A stretch of DNA of 64,000 nt from Nectonema munidae (GCA_030549495.1 JAUIRK010000677.1:516502-580501); one strand, 5' to 3'; shown: positions 34,301 through 41,790, counted from the stretch's first letter. Numbers and translations: made by a program. Notes: a model not told the origin generated them from the sequence alone.

Positions 34301-35396
34301 AGTATGGAAATTTTTGATAAATGCTTTAAAAATTTGCTTTGTTTATTGTTCGAGATTGAATAACATAATTAGCAATGATAATAATCAGCCTCAAAAAGAT
34401 TTTAGAAGATCAATTGTTCAAATTCTGTTAAAAAATTGTATAAAAATAAATGGTTGAGATGTTGTCCTTCAAACCAAATACATCAAGAAATAAGATTAGA
34501 TGGCCAGGATCATGTTCCTGAATCTTCTTCTGTTAAAATTTGTGTTTTATGCAAAAAAAAATTGTAGAATTAGTTGCAAATAGTGTAAAAAATAACTACA
34601 TATCAAAAATTGTTTTCAAAAATTCCATGAATCGTAAAAAAAATTTATTTTAGATTTTTTTATCTACTTTGGTCCAATCGCTGCATCTGTAGTGGTATTT
34701 TTTTCGGCAAAAAAAGATTTTTTTTAATAATTTTTATGTGAATTGTTAATAAATCTTTAGTATACAATAAAAAATGAGAATAGGCAGCAAAAAACTCATT
34801 TCAACTTTTGGTCTAATATGGCTTAGCAAAATGCCTGCATAGGTACGACCTATATTAGTTTTAATAAATTTCAAGCAATCATTAGTTATTTTGGGACTTG
34901 AAAAATTATTTTTATTGAATTGAATCATCTCACTTTTAACTGAATTCAATTTCATCAAATATATCATGACATTTTCATTATATAAAGAATTCAAATGTTC
35001 TTCTAAGTAAGCATACTAATAATAATATATAACAACATTATTTGCAACAATGTAATTGCTACCCCCTTATTAAAAAAGTTTTAGATTTGGAAGGAAAGCC
35101 AATTTTAATTTAGTTATTTTTGTAATTGAGTTTTTTATCCAGGAGAATTTCTTTGACAACTAAAGTCGGCGATCGTAATTTAGATGACCAAAAGTACAAT
35201 GGTAAAAATCAGCATTACCTTGAAGTTTCATCTTTGCCCAGCTACTTCTATCGATGTTTCTTTTTCCAATGGGCATCCAATTGTCTGAAATATTAGATAT
35301 ATAAGGCACGTTGTATGCAAAAACCAAACAGCTCCATATGAAAGTAGAAAAGACGATGGAGTTTGGTTCGAACGAAATCGAGAGCAAATTGGTCAT
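10162..35396 (-). CDS. Trypsin-like serine protease (S1 family), 7-exon gene
   Basis: A secreted S1 protease zymogen. Exons in transcript order: 35396-35219, 30989-30892, 27289-27198, 23075-22945, 19519-19373, 14461-14313, 10338-10162. They total 972 nt, 323 residues plus stop. All junctions are GT-AG and all phases agree. Signal peptide about residues 1-27 (VFA|Y). Pro-region Cys65 (DICGLP) probably pairs with Cys187 (FACI). Activation site R77|IVGG. Triad: His119 (TAAHC), Asp165 (YDIA, split between exons 4 and 5), Ser268 (GDSGGP). Asp262, six before Ser, predicts cleavage after Lys/Arg. Further pairs are Cys104-120, 237-253 and 264-293. No clip domain is seen. Oddities: GRG replaces the usual GWG, and Leu265 sits where Gln is common. 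The substrate is unknown. Introns of 3.4-4.9 kb hold transposon relics. Confidence 0.93.
10339..11339. other. Protease intron 6, left part; no element recognised
   Basis: Intronic AT-rich sequence. No coding frame of note. Confidence 0.4.
11340..11490. repeat. Dispersed non-coding repeat, copy 1, left piece
   Basis: Resembles 46246-46370 (TTTGAAA-GAATCGAAT-A-TTCTTA followed by a GGCGTAAAA tract). The right piece of the same family is at about 13020-13620, with hAT-type and other transposon sequence between. Confidence 0.4.
11510..11632 (+). mobile_element. hAT transposase C-terminal dimerisation fragment
   Basis: A 40-residue frame reads ALTIRIITASYERNFSALKR, then a LNYF..KSRRLNV end. This fits the hAT C-terminal dimerisation motif (A-S-x-E-R-x-F-S-x-L-K-R with a later R-L-N). 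Only this fragment is visible. It ends where a GC/poly-G terminal sequence starts (about 11635). Confidence 0.65.
11636..12908. repeat. Segment bounded by inverted CACATCCG-poly(G) ends
   Basis: The left side reads GCACATCCGTGGGGCGAGGG. The right side (about 12885-12908) reads as the reverse complement, poly(C) and then CGCGGATGTGC. The segment starts right after the hAT fragment and contains a transposon-type reading frame. AATTTTCTATAAGTAAGAG at 11691-11709, with the following 27 bases, recurs at about 54519-54563. Together these suggest a DNA element about 1.27 kb long; the target duplication is not clear. Confidence 0.5.
12030..12635 (+). mobile_element. Fragment of an unassigned transposon protein
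   Basis: Two overlapping plus frames (12030-12359 and 12356-12631) look like one protein with a single frame change near 12356. The second holds GRSSWSFFKHLDLEE, NNNAERGAKLASDLI and YQDILQIVENDRKK. I recall this pattern (N-x-AERG, then L-Q-V-V-E) from many repeated proteins in arthropod genomes, probably carried by a DNA transposon. I cannot name the family. It lies in protease intron 6. Confidence 0.5.
13020..13620. repeat. Dispersed non-coding repeat, copy 1, right piece
   Basis: Shares blocks such as AAATTGTAGAGAAA, ATTGACGTCATTTTTAACG and CCGATCCTAGAAAATTTATA with 46500-47060 and 49310-49860. Block order is conserved. No protein is encoded. Confidence 0.55.
13621..14312. other. Protease intron 6, right part; nothing recognised
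   Basis: AT-rich intronic sequence upstream of exon 6 in genomic order. No element was identified. Confidence 0.35.
14313..14461 (-). CDS. Protease exon 6: HFC...YICAG...DTCL
   Basis: Acceptor TTTCTTTTATATTTAG at 14462. Encodes YLPRPKINQIAAIRVINTHF, CSTYLYPKEEFIDHYICAG and KKDTCL. Asp262 (D189 in chymotrypsin numbering) sets trypsin-like specificity. Donor TTA|GTAAGG, phase 0. Confidence 0.95.
14524..14633. repeat. Short TTAA-type MITE (degraded)
   Basis: Begins TTACCCTTTGAGGAACA and ends CTCAAAGTGTTGCA, imperfect inverted ends. Its interior (GCGATTTTCATTTCTTGGGA) matches, in inverted orientation, the interior of the MITE at 29285-29413. It lies 63 bp from protease exon 6, inside intron 5. 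Confidence 0.5.
14634..15122. other. Protease intron 5, nothing recognised
   Basis: No coding frame or repeat identified between the MITE and the long TTAA-ended repeat. Confidence 0.35.
15123..16848. repeat. TTAA-ended non-autonomous element, copy 2
   Basis: Begins TTAACCTTATTAGTGCTGGG like copy 1 (6069-7900). It has four good 150-bp sub-repeats (starts about 15247, 15397, 15549, 15698) plus two diverged units (about 15883 and 16015). Copy 1 has two good units plus the same two diverged ones. A 73-bp block at about 16237-16310, flanked by CTAAAT on both sides, is absent from copy 1. Downstream the shared sequence gives way to a 125-bp tandem array. It lies inside protease intron 5. Confidence 0.75.
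16840..17420. repeat. Decayed tandem array, units about 125 bp
   Basis: About four and a half diverged units. Each carries an AACAGATATTTTAT-like start, a TAAACCGCAAAT-like block, TTTGATTGACACTTTCAG, CTCTAAATGCAAAAA and AAAATGAAA-ATCATG blocks in the same order. The array starts at the point where copies 1 and 2 of the TTAA-ended element diverge, so it may be the rest of that element. Confidence 0.6.
17420..17545. repeat. 21-bp minisatellite
   Basis: About six units of AAATTCTAAAGTGTCTTTTTC with small changes. The unit is 21 bp, so the minus strand reads as a seven-residue repeat (KDTLEFE, KDTFEFE, KDTFELK, KDTLELI). It lies in protease intron 5, and I do not take it as a gene. Confidence 0.8.
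17546..18430. other. Protease intron 5, nothing recognised
   Basis: AT-rich. Short open frames on both strands show no motif. Confidence 0.35.
18440..19020 (+). mobile_element. LINE 3' tail with GAA/AAG microsatellite
   Basis: From 18776 the plus strand reads LRWYDHALRKKK, then RSRGRPLKRWIKR and, after a frame change, DLQDRKKWRQGI. This is the conserved tail of many LINE reverse transcriptase proteins (LRWxGH, RGRPxxRW, DRxxWR). Two AAG tracts (about 18800-18822 and 18999-19019) sit inside and at its end. The left part (18440-18665) contains GGGCATCCGGTTATAAAA read on the minus strand, another LINE/SINE-type 3' motif, so two pieces may be joined here. Confidence 0.6.
19021..19372. other. Protease intron 5, right end; nothing recognised
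   Basis: No element identified; it adjoins exon 5. Confidence 0.35.
19373..19519 (-). CDS. Protease exon 5: IIKL through GRG
   Basis: Acceptor AAATCATTTTTAG at 19520. Encodes IIKLDRVIVPKEKMPINFAC and on to FIIGRGMLKE. Donor GAAG|GTTAAT is weaker than the others. The usual GWG tripeptide reads GRG. Confidence 0.9.
19520..20433. other. Protease intron 4, left part; nothing recognised
   Basis: AT-rich. TGTAGCCTGTAGACTAC near 19743 is a short inverted repeat. No coding frame. Confidence 0.35.
20434..20673 (+). other. Open frame of unknown origin
   Basis: A 79-residue frame; the region APYDDHELLREYMSKVSEME then EQFVPKCACYNAKM looks more protein-like than chance. A pyrimidine-rich CTTTTAG...CCTCTAG precedes it, so it could be an old exon. 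It lies on the strand opposite the protease, next to the transposon protein fragments at 20.9-22.4 kb. I do not recognise the family. It may be part of the same transposon debris. Confidence 0.25.
20880..21290 (-). mobile_element. Fragment of an unassigned transposon-borne protein
   Basis: The minus strand reads WKSFVDVTQNFPGNSRAANY, KEMIEAMIQNYRALGTRMSL and KLHF. In shifted frames it continues KDIVIMESTYQGRF and ADYC..LQREN. I recall the order (FLGNxxxxNY, GCxMSLKxHFLHSHL, MExRYQGRW, ADYCWxLxRE) from highly repeated arthropod proteins thought to belong to a mobile element. This copy has several frame changes. It lies in protease intron 4. Confidence 0.5.
21300..22149. other. Protease intron 4, nothing recognised
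   Basis: A minus frame at 21552-21806 is open but shows no motif. Confidence 0.3.
22150..22400 (+). mobile_element. Second fragment of the same protein family, opposite strand
   Basis: The plus strand reads KVISLFLGLQSAYTKHMCFM, then in another frame LWNSRDDERHDD and VLVNS. It fits the GLQxGxTKxxCFLCxWDSR block that precedes the block at 20880-21290 in the same family. Its inverted orientation relative to that fragment implies a rearrangement or two insertions. Confidence 0.5.
22401..22944. other. Protease intron 4, right end; nothing recognised
   Basis: No coding frame or repeat identified beside exon 4. Confidence 0.3.
22945..23075 (-). CDS. Protease exon 4: ends at the catalytic Asp
   Basis: Acceptor TTGCTTTCTGTTTAG at 23076. 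Encodes WQDSYWITLGDRDSS, then EEIVIHSNFSVSQLFYDI. Donor CATAG|GTAGG, phase 1; the next codon completes as Ala, giving DIAIIKL. Confidence 0.93.
23076..24530. other. Protease intron 3, left part; nothing firm
   Basis: Short open frames only. A minus frame at 23894-24193 holds CRHLQETHLN..CFLSNCN, which could be a decayed zinc-binding motif of LINE type. Confidence 0.3.
24540..25400 (-). mobile_element. LINE ORF1-like fragment with zinc knuckle
   Basis: The minus strand holds a hydrophilic stretch (SIEDMKNSFTESLQKTTSYA), then a domain ending in NVGLEFVQKIV. In a shifted frame follows a cysteine-rich segment, CNKNKNDTLFCKNCAESKLD, then RSCNSKNCHTLFK and KEHRDNLNKS. This layout fits ORF1 (RNA-binding) proteins of LINEs. 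It resembles the fragment at 32.9-33.3 kb. Frame changes make it a relic. Confidence 0.5.
25690..25830 (+). repeat. tRNA-derived SINE, copy 1
   Basis: Contains a GGTTGGTTAGATAC A-box-like segment (25712-25725) and GGTTCGATACA (25750-25760), a pol III B box with tRNA-like spacing. The tail matches copy 2 at 38980-39126 (CAATTGTGC, CGATG-AAACAC-CC, GGTACC-TTACC). It lies in protease intron 3. Confidence 0.8.
25860..26660 (-). mobile_element. LINE reverse transcriptase 3' fragment (CR1/L2-like)
   Basis: The minus strand, in several frames, gives YFISSRLSNRQQ, a GSILGPLLF-like block (GSILGP then LLF), FYLFADDPLGF with the catalytic ADD, and a C-terminal region HYSHTSKLFYRNDILKFDDL and VVPSYRSPKSKKTHLS. 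This is the order of the palm and C-terminal region in CR1/L2-type LINEs. Many small lesions. It lies in protease intron 3. Confidence 0.65.
26661..27197. other. Protease intron 3, right end; weak LINE/SINE tail
   Basis: A CGATCGTTGAGTTCCCATTC tract followed by AAGAAGAAGAAG (about 26899) looks like a short-repeat tail of a retroposon. Otherwise nothing was recognised. Confidence 0.3.
27198..27289 (-). CDS. Protease exon 3: catalytic His
   Basis: Acceptor AAACATTCAG at 27290. Encodes ALFYKNNRFPFCGGALI and then HVITAAHCVS, with His in TAAHC. Donor CCAG|GTATGA, phase 2. Confidence 0.95.
27290..29284. other. Protease intron 2, left part; nothing firm
   Basis: AT-rich. Small open frames (28100-28288, 28331-28519) show no domain. 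Confidence 0.3.
29285..29413. repeat. Short TTAA-type MITE
   Basis: The ends are TTACCCTTTGAGGACC and GGTCTTCAAAGGGTTAA, imperfect inverted repeats next to TTAA. The interior GCCTGCTTTG recurs in the MITE at 45678 (the 41623 copy has GTCTGCTTTG). It is also related to 14524-14633. It lies in protease intron 2. Confidence 0.65.
29414..29640 (+). mobile_element. Possible transposon protein fragment
   Basis: The plus strand reads FNGLSPDICYDLYEGIASYY directly after the MITE. It resembles the P-D-x-x-H-D-L-x-E-G block of repeated transposon-borne proteins. Short and stop-interrupted; weak call. Confidence 0.3.
29641..30891. other. Protease intron 2, right part; nothing recognised
   Basis: Very AT-rich with no coding frame. 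Confidence 0.35.
30892..30989 (-). CDS. Protease exon 2: pro-region Cys and IVGG activation site
   Basis: Acceptor CTCCTCTTTGCATAG at 30990. Encodes LEDICGLPVVDRSWRER|IVGG and then FPAPFSRFPSF. Donor TTT|GTAACA, phase 0. Confidence 0.92.
30990..31899. other. Protease intron 1, left part; nothing firm
   Basis: AT-rich. It may hold further decayed LINE sequence downstream of the endonuclease fragment at 31.9 kb. Confidence 0.3.
31900..33330 (-). mobile_element. LINE fragment: ORF1 zinc knuckle plus AP endonuclease
   Basis: From the right on the minus strand: an ORF1-like segment with CFTCLKYAHFESECKSKN (about 33.05 kb), then an apurinic-type endonuclease in broken frames. Endonuclease landmarks are LVFCLSEIWN, GGVVGFFIKQG, PRITSQTRITTHSSTLIYNI and DHLPNF (about 32.05-32.6 kb). 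SEIW, TLIxNIF and the DHLP-type end are endonuclease hallmarks. The reverse transcriptase is not seen, so the copy is truncated. It lies in protease intron 1, in the same orientation as the gene. Confidence 0.65.
33415..34640 (+). mobile_element. piggyBac transposase relic C
   Basis: The plus strand reads AVAEVLSRRRFLEIKSFLHV, then CLSIDE with the first catalytic Asp, KGKPIRFDYKLWILTGIPFY, LYFDNFFPSF with the second Asp and, further on, VVWKD. The third-Asp region is missing or unreadable. A possible cysteine-rich tail (ICVLCKKK) lies near 34.53 kb. Multiple stops and shifts; inactive. It lies inside protease intron 1, antisense to the gene. Confidence 0.8.
34641..35218. other. Protease intron 1, right end; nothing recognised
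   Basis: A minus frame at 34746-34994 has no motif. Confidence 0.3.
35219..35396 (-). CDS. Protease exon 1: signal peptide and pro-region
   Basis: Starts at ATG 35396-35394; an in-frame TGA lies shortly upstream. It encodes MTNLLSISF... with hydrophobic IVFSTFIWSCLVFA and then the pro-region. Donor AAG|GTAATG at 35219/35218, phase 1, which joins as G|AT to exon 2. A TATATATA lies only 12-20 nt upstream of the ATG, too close for a normal TATA box, so a further 5' exon cannot be excluded. Confidence 0.75.
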
Positions 35397-36427
35397 AGCG
35401 TAGCGAGTATATATATGGTCATTTCAGCACTTGCAACGAGTGTCCTTTTACATCTTAAAAATACTCAGTTTGAAGCTAGGGTTTGCGGGTAGGCACAACT
35501 ATGCCATCATCTACTTTTCTTTCTCATCTCGTTCTCCAAACCTCTTTCCTTCATATACTTCTGAAATACTTTTTTCGATCTATATTATGGAAGCTATCAA
35601 AAAGCGTAAAATTTAGTCTTTAAGTTCTCTACTGATTCGAGATCTCCAAGATGTACATACAAAAAATTTTAATGAGGTAACCTGAAATTTTTTGAAGTAA
35701 TATAATGAGGATGTCTCAATAGGAAATTTTAGTATGTAAACACTCAAATAATTATCATTGTTTATGTTTTTACTATCTGGAAAGTTGTTTTATAAACATT
35801 ACTAAACAAGGGGAATTGGCTCATCTACGTAGTTTCTTTGATGAGCGTTACTTATATGAAACTTTTTACAATAAAGCATTTGGCATTCAGTTGGAAAACT
35901 TTCACTGTTTGGTTAAAAGATTTAGATGGAATGAAAGATTCCAGAATCCTCATTTATCTAGCTCATAAGGAAGAATATGTTCGCAAGTATTGAGTATATA
36001 GCACTCTTGATAGAAACATTGAAGAAGACTTAAAACTTTCACCCATTCAATAAAGCATGTACAGCATTCTAACAGTATTATAATTATTGTTAAAGATAGG
36101 ATTTGTGCAAAGTCTGTTAATTAATATTGAGGAATCTGTTATGCTCGGCAGAGCTCAGATGTCATTATTTGAAGAATCATGACCAGATAACTTAAAAAAT
36201 CTTTGTCAAGTAATGCCGTTACAATGTCAGTATTGTAATGTTACAATGTAAAAAAATATGTTAAATCTGACTCAAGAAATATTCATGATATCGAATTGAT
36301 TTTTATAAATAATAATGGGATTGATTTAAACAAGACAAATAAATTTAAAAGCTCTTTTCCAGCATGAAAATTCTCAAATACCAACCACTTCTGTTTGATC
36401 CAAATAGAAGTAGCATCTTCTAGAATT
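35397..36427. other. Upstream region of the protease gene
   Basis: 5' flank of the protease; a TATATATA sits at about 35408-35415. No other promoter element or coding frame was recognised. Confidence 0.35.
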
Positions 36428-36715
36428 CAATGATGTCCAACCATCGGCCCGTGGGTCAAACTGGGGCCCACTTGATTCTTTCATGCGGCCCATCATTCAA
36501 GCTTGATATTTTGATTCATTCAATTTTTTTGATCATTCAAGCTTCATATTTTGATGATGGATATAATTTTTTTACATTTGAAAGGGTGAATGGGAGCAAC
36601 CACCCCTAATTTCATTCCTAGGGGCGAAAAATGCAACTTTGCCATAATGATTTAAGGCAGACACAAAGTTCAGTACTAACACTTAATTGCTTATTTTAAA
36701 AGTTTGACATCCCTG
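36428..36715. mobile_element. Non-autonomous hAT element (288 bp)
   Basis: The ends are CAATGATGTCCAACCATCGG and GTTTGACATCCCTG, which pair as a CAGxGATGTCxAAC inverted repeat typical of hAT. The GGCCCGTGGG segment is usual for such elements. A clean 8-bp target duplication is not visible. No coding capacity. Confidence 0.65.
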
Positions 36716-37429
36716 TTATAGATCATCATTAAGGGAAAAACTTCTACTTCTTCTATCATCTAGAATAGACATCGGCGATCTATGCTACACATGTCAAGTG
36801 TGCCACAAGAATCAACTCACAATGACCGCGTATTTCACACCTAGAGGCTTAAAAATATATCCAAATATTTATCCCTAAAGATAAAAGACCTCATTGATGA
36901 AAATACAGCGGTTATTTCTTCATCTAAAAAGATGAAATAAGTGAATTTCTATTTATTGTTGAGAAGCAGGATTTTAATAAAAAAAAGCTATAAATAAAGA
37001 GAGATTATAAAAAGTTGTAGCGAAAAATCATCTCAGAATCGGAAGTTCTGGTAAGGCACTTTTGAAAAATAATCGCTGTCATAATTTTTAAAGAACAGTT
37101 TAAATTTTCTTACGTCTTGTTAATATGAAAAAGGTAGAGAGAAAAAAGAGATTTTGCAGCATACTGACAAAATATTTATCACTTGCTCCATCCCATCAGT
37201 ATCGTATATGAGGTCATATCAGCAGAACTATCACTTTTACTCTTAGCATGTTGTTAGTTACCTTGCCTTTGCTAGCATCCAGAATATTTGCTTACAACAA
37301 AAGTAAACAAAATCCCAATGACCTACATTTTGTGAGTCGTTATATTTCATTTGGATCGAGATATATTCTTTAGTCTATCTATAGTGATGAGAGAGACGAT
37401 ATTCATCTGAAAATTCACCATATCTACAG
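36716..37429. other. Between two hAT elements; nothing recognised
   Basis: No coding frame or repeat found. Confidence 0.3.
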
Positions 37430-39418
37430 CAGGCATGTCAAACTCGGAGTCCCGCGAAGGCGAAAGGAGTGAGTTTGTGTTCTCATGAGGGCCGCACTCC
37501 TACAATTATATTCAGAGTTAAAATGATTGCAGATTATTTTACTTTTAACTTGGAAACATGCAATGGTTTGGTTGTATTATGCAAGTACAAAGTCATGTAG
37601 TTAAACAAAAGAATTTAATTAAAAATTAGCAAGAGATATAAATCTGTTGTTTATTTAAAAAAGTTTATAACGCAACATACATTGCCCACATGTATTTGAA
37701 TGAACTACAAATGAAATGCACATAAATTACAATAGTTCAAAATAAACATTTATAACACTTTTCATGCTACTGTCCCGAGGGTTGACACCTCTTGTTCTTG
37801 ACAATCTTTGGTATATCTAGCTGGAATTTCTGTGCAGCTCCAACTTTTATAAGAGATGATAAGTGAAAATCAGTCACCCTAGTTCTCTGAGAAGTTTTTG
37901 TTGATTTCATGAAGGAAAATAACTCTTCACACAAATAGGTGGAACCAAACATTGCTAAGATGCGGGTTGCAAACTTTCTAAGATTCGTAAACTTTTTCGG
38001 AAGGTATGAAAAGAAATCAGGTATTCCTACTTCAAAAACTTTGCTCTCAGTGAAGAATCCGACTGCATTTCTAGAAGTTTCATTTGAATGTTTACTTCTG
38101 CCTTAGTAACATCAAAAGTAAAAGGAGAGGGGAATAGTGCAAATGGATGTTCAAAAGATGAGAAATCACGAAATCTTTTTTGAAACTCTCTCCGTTGGCA
38201 ACAATTCCAGGTGACTGTTATACTTTGCAAAGCTTAGTACAGACTCGCTATTAATACTGTTTTAGCTCTTTGCACGTAGGAAAATGAACTAAATTTTAAT
38301 TTGAGACTTCCATAAACTCAACTTTGTAATGAAGCATTTAATGTCATTATGCAACTGAGTAATGAGCCTGTTTTTACCTTGTAATTTCAAATTGAGATCA
38401 TTTAATTGTGCTGTGATGTCCATAGCAAAAGCTAGATCCTGAAGCCAACTTTCATCTTTTATTTTGTCGGTATTTCGACCCTTCATTTCCAAAAATGTGA
38501 TTATTTCTTGCTTTAATAAATAAAAAATTCAATACTTTGTGACGACAACCAACGAACATCACGCATAAACAAGTGCTTTTTCTGGACAGACAATTTCGTC
38601 CGTTTTCATTGTTTTACAAAATCTCCTTCAGTGTAGGATTTCCCATTCGTCGCTATCATTCGGTTGAGTTCATAACTTGCAGTAACTGAAGCGACATTCT
38701 CTTTCTGAATATTTGTAAAAAGAGTCTAGTTAACTTTCAATTCCTTAAGCTTTGAAACACGCAGTGGGCCTTGCTTTATTCATCGTAAGATAGATGGTTC
38801 CTCTCATAATGTCTTTTCAAGTTGTAAGCTTTCGGTGTACAAATATGGTTATTGCAAATTAAACAATGTATCTTTCCATTCATTTCTGTGCAAAAATACT
38901 GTAATTCTCATTTCTCTTGAAACACTCGCCCTTCTTCGTTTACCTTCCTATTTTTTCCTAGTCGGAAGAGTATTAGAAGGCGTGAGTATGGTTGGTTAGA
39001 TACTAGGTTTCGATAACTCAAGGTCTTGGGTTCGATCCCACATCAAGCCTACTTTCTTCATAGTTCGATATCAATTGTGCCTTTTCGATGAAAACACGCC
39101 ACCCAAGGTACCTTTACCTTAGCCATTTTAAAGACGATGTGCAATATAAAAGATAAATTAAAAAAACAACACGACGGAAAATATTTATAATAAAACAAAG
39201 AACCTGACTCTTGCACACAAATTCCCGATTCATATTTTCAGTTTAAAGTCAATTTAATAAAAATAATATGTGTTGCTTATAAAGGCGAGAGATGCAAAAG
39301 TAGATGCAATGTGAGAGAGTGTCTAAAAAGTAGTGGAAATGTTTAATCTATCCTTGCTCAAAATCGTCTGTGTGGGCCGCAAATCTCCTTGTAATGGTCC
39401 GCATGTTTGACATGGCTG
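37430..39418 (-). mobile_element. hAT transposon (ZBED/GTF2IRD2-like), decayed
   Basis: Terminal repeats CAGGCATGTCAAACTCGG and the complement of CATGTTTGACATGGCTG. An 8-bp target duplication is visible with one change (ATCTACAG at 37422-37429, ATCTAAAG at 39419-39426). Minus-strand coding parts in order: a zinc-finger-like CLICNNHICTPKAYNLKRHY, VTASYELNRMIATNGKSYTE, WLQDLAFAMDITAQLNDLNL, FQKRFRDFSSFEHPFALF and FGSTYLCEELFSFMKSTKTS. This is the order of hAT transposases related to vertebrate GTF2IRD2/ZBED proteins. Frames are broken. A SINE sits inside. Confidence 0.85.
38980..39126 (+). repeat. tRNA-derived SINE, copy 2, inside the hAT element
   Basis: GGTTGGTTAGATACTAGG (A-box region, 38990-39007) and GGTTCGATCCC (39029-39039) form the pol III promoter; the tail matches copy 1. 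It lies between the hAT 3' terminal repeat and the zinc-finger region, so it inserted later than the hAT. Confidence 0.82.
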
Positions 39419-39426
39419 ATCTAAAG

Positions 39427-41622
39427 TAAGATTCGTGAAGAGAAATTTACAAAATTAATGTCAAAATCTTATAAATAAAATTGTTAAAAAGAAACAAATC
39501 AGTTCCAATTTATATTTTTTAATTGCGAATTGTCTATTAAAATCTTAATTGTATTTTTGAATTGTTATTAGCACTACTGACCATTAAAATTAGACAATGT
39601 CTAGAAAAATTTATACTTAAACCCACATCTTTTTTCGATATTGCTTCTAATTTTTTTAAACATAATTTGATTTTGAATAACTAATCTTTCTTTTAGTAAA
39701 TTTTGAAAAATAGAAAATGATGTAACAAAAGGGACTACTTCAATTGTAAAAAGTGTAACGGGATTGCAAAGGGTATAATTGAATTGCAAAAACGTGCGAC
39801 TGAACTAAAAATGGTGTATATATTATTTGATACGTACCATCGATACCATAAAAGTACAGTCAGTACTATGCATAAAACCGCGATCTCTGACCTAGGATTG
39901 AAAAAGAAAAATGCGATGATATGCTATAAATGAAATCATAACTCCAGCAAATATAGTTTTAAATAACAGATTTCACAGAGATTGTTTGCATTGTGAATTT
40001 GTGTGCTCCTAGAATTATGAATTCAACAACTTGTGTGATTTGAAGTTATCAATATTTTAGTGTAAGGCGTTGCTTATTTCAGTGCATGTCAGGTGCCAAG
40101 AAAGAACCCTGAGTAAAATATTATAAATAATTAGGACTCCACATAAGTAAACATACTGTGATGTTGTAGGTGATATTATTAAAGAAGCAAGAATAAATAA
40201 AAGACAACGGAAAAAATTGTAAAGAGTTTTATTAGCAAAAGATACACAACAAGACATCCATGTAAAAGTTTCATTGGGGAAAACTTCAGCTTGTTCCAAT
40301 CATGAACCTAGAATAAAAAATGGAACGAATTAAGTTAAAAATTAAACAAAAGAAAAAATAACTTTTAGTTATGCACTAACCGACCATGGTTTAGTGTTGA
40401 TGTTAAAAAGTATTTGCTTTCGAAATTTAAACCCCTCTTTCCACAGTATAGGACTCAACATTTTTGGATTAACAACAAAATGCTTGCCTCGCTACAAATT
40501 TTTCTGCATCCCTCAAGCTAGAAAATTGGAAATACTTCAGTGCATATGTATGAGCGTACGATTTGGCTGACCCACAAGTGTGTATATAAAGTGTACAAAA
40601 TCGGTGAAACAAAAACGCAACATGATACCGGTCAATATAATGAGACCGAATATAAGATTATAAAGGAGCCAATATTGTGAAAATACGTAATAACGAATTC
40701 TTAGCCGGGCAAAATATCATTCTTAGAAAGTATTCCTCACTACAACTTGTCGGTGGCATGAATGTGTTTGCAAACTCTCGAGTACTGTGCCAGGCAGCAT
40801 TTATCTTGATACACCAAATTTCTTATGTTCTTGCTTTTTGTTTGCCCAAAATTTCTTTATTAACAGCTTTTTTGACACGCTAAAATGAATTCGTCAATTT
40901 TTATATTTCATCTTATTTTGACTGAAAGATTACACTTTTAATGAGATAGGTAGCCAACGCTTTAAATGCTCCGTGCCAAATATTGCCTTTTCTGATGATG
41001 ATGCGCCAAAAATTCCTTAGTTTTTTAAACTTAATTTTAAATCTAAAAATTATCATAGATAACGAATCCTATAAAGAAGGATAAAGGAATGCAAATTTTC
41101 TACCACTTGACATCGACAAATCAACCACTTTCAAAAAATGTGATATCAGGGGTAGATTTATTATAGATGAAAATATTATTTATTAGATTATAGATTTATT
41201 ATAGATGAAAATTAAAATCTTATAAAATTGCTACACAAACTTAATTTGAAAAATTTCAAGTGAATAAAATTTTACTCCTCCTTTATGAAATTTTTCAGAA
41301 TCATTTTATTTAAAATTTTCAAAAATTTAATTTCTTTTCATATGTAAAACCTGCCGAAAACTGCTTCTATGGGCTTTATCAAGGACCTCAAAAAAGAATG
41401 GAGTAATTGCTAACATACAAAGCGATCAATCCGCTATTTCAAGTAGTATTAATATCAAACTAAAATTGCTGAAAAACAAGCTATACAGTGCTTAGAGAAG
41501 GAGTTTAATTAGAAAACATTTATAAAATCTATTCGAGCGTCTTCTCTAAATCAGAACCATTTTAAAAAAACACTAGGCTAAAGAAGAAGCATCTACTTTA
41601 AATTATTAAAACCACTTTTTTA
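39427..41622. other. Intergenic between protease and MMS19; nothing firm
   Basis: A minus frame at 40057-40299 and a plus frame at 40677-40883 are open but carry no recognisable motif. No RNA gene seen. Confidence 0.35.
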
Positions 41623-41760
41623 TTAACCCATTTACGGCCAATGTTCCTATTTTGGAACATAAGTAATTTCATCTTCGTCTGCTTTTTTCAATGACTTTGA
41701 ATATAAATCGTCTGCGTTTTTTTAGATATCGTCTGCTTTGCTTGGCCTTAAATGGGTTAA
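41623..41760. repeat. TTAA-flanked MITE, copy 1
   Basis: Begins TTAACCCATTTACGGCCAAT and ends TTGGCCTTAAATGGGTTAA. This gives inverted ends of about 15 bp between two TTAA tetramers, the piggyBac target. It lies 30 bp beyond the MMS19 stop codon, probably in the 3' UTR. Confidence 0.85.
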
Positions 41761-41790
41761 TCATTTAGTCAGTGTGTACATTTTGCGAAA

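Noticed and set aside
35408-35415. TATA box for the protease gene
   Set aside because: Too near the ATG to place a normal transcription start; kept only as a note in the exon 1 entry.
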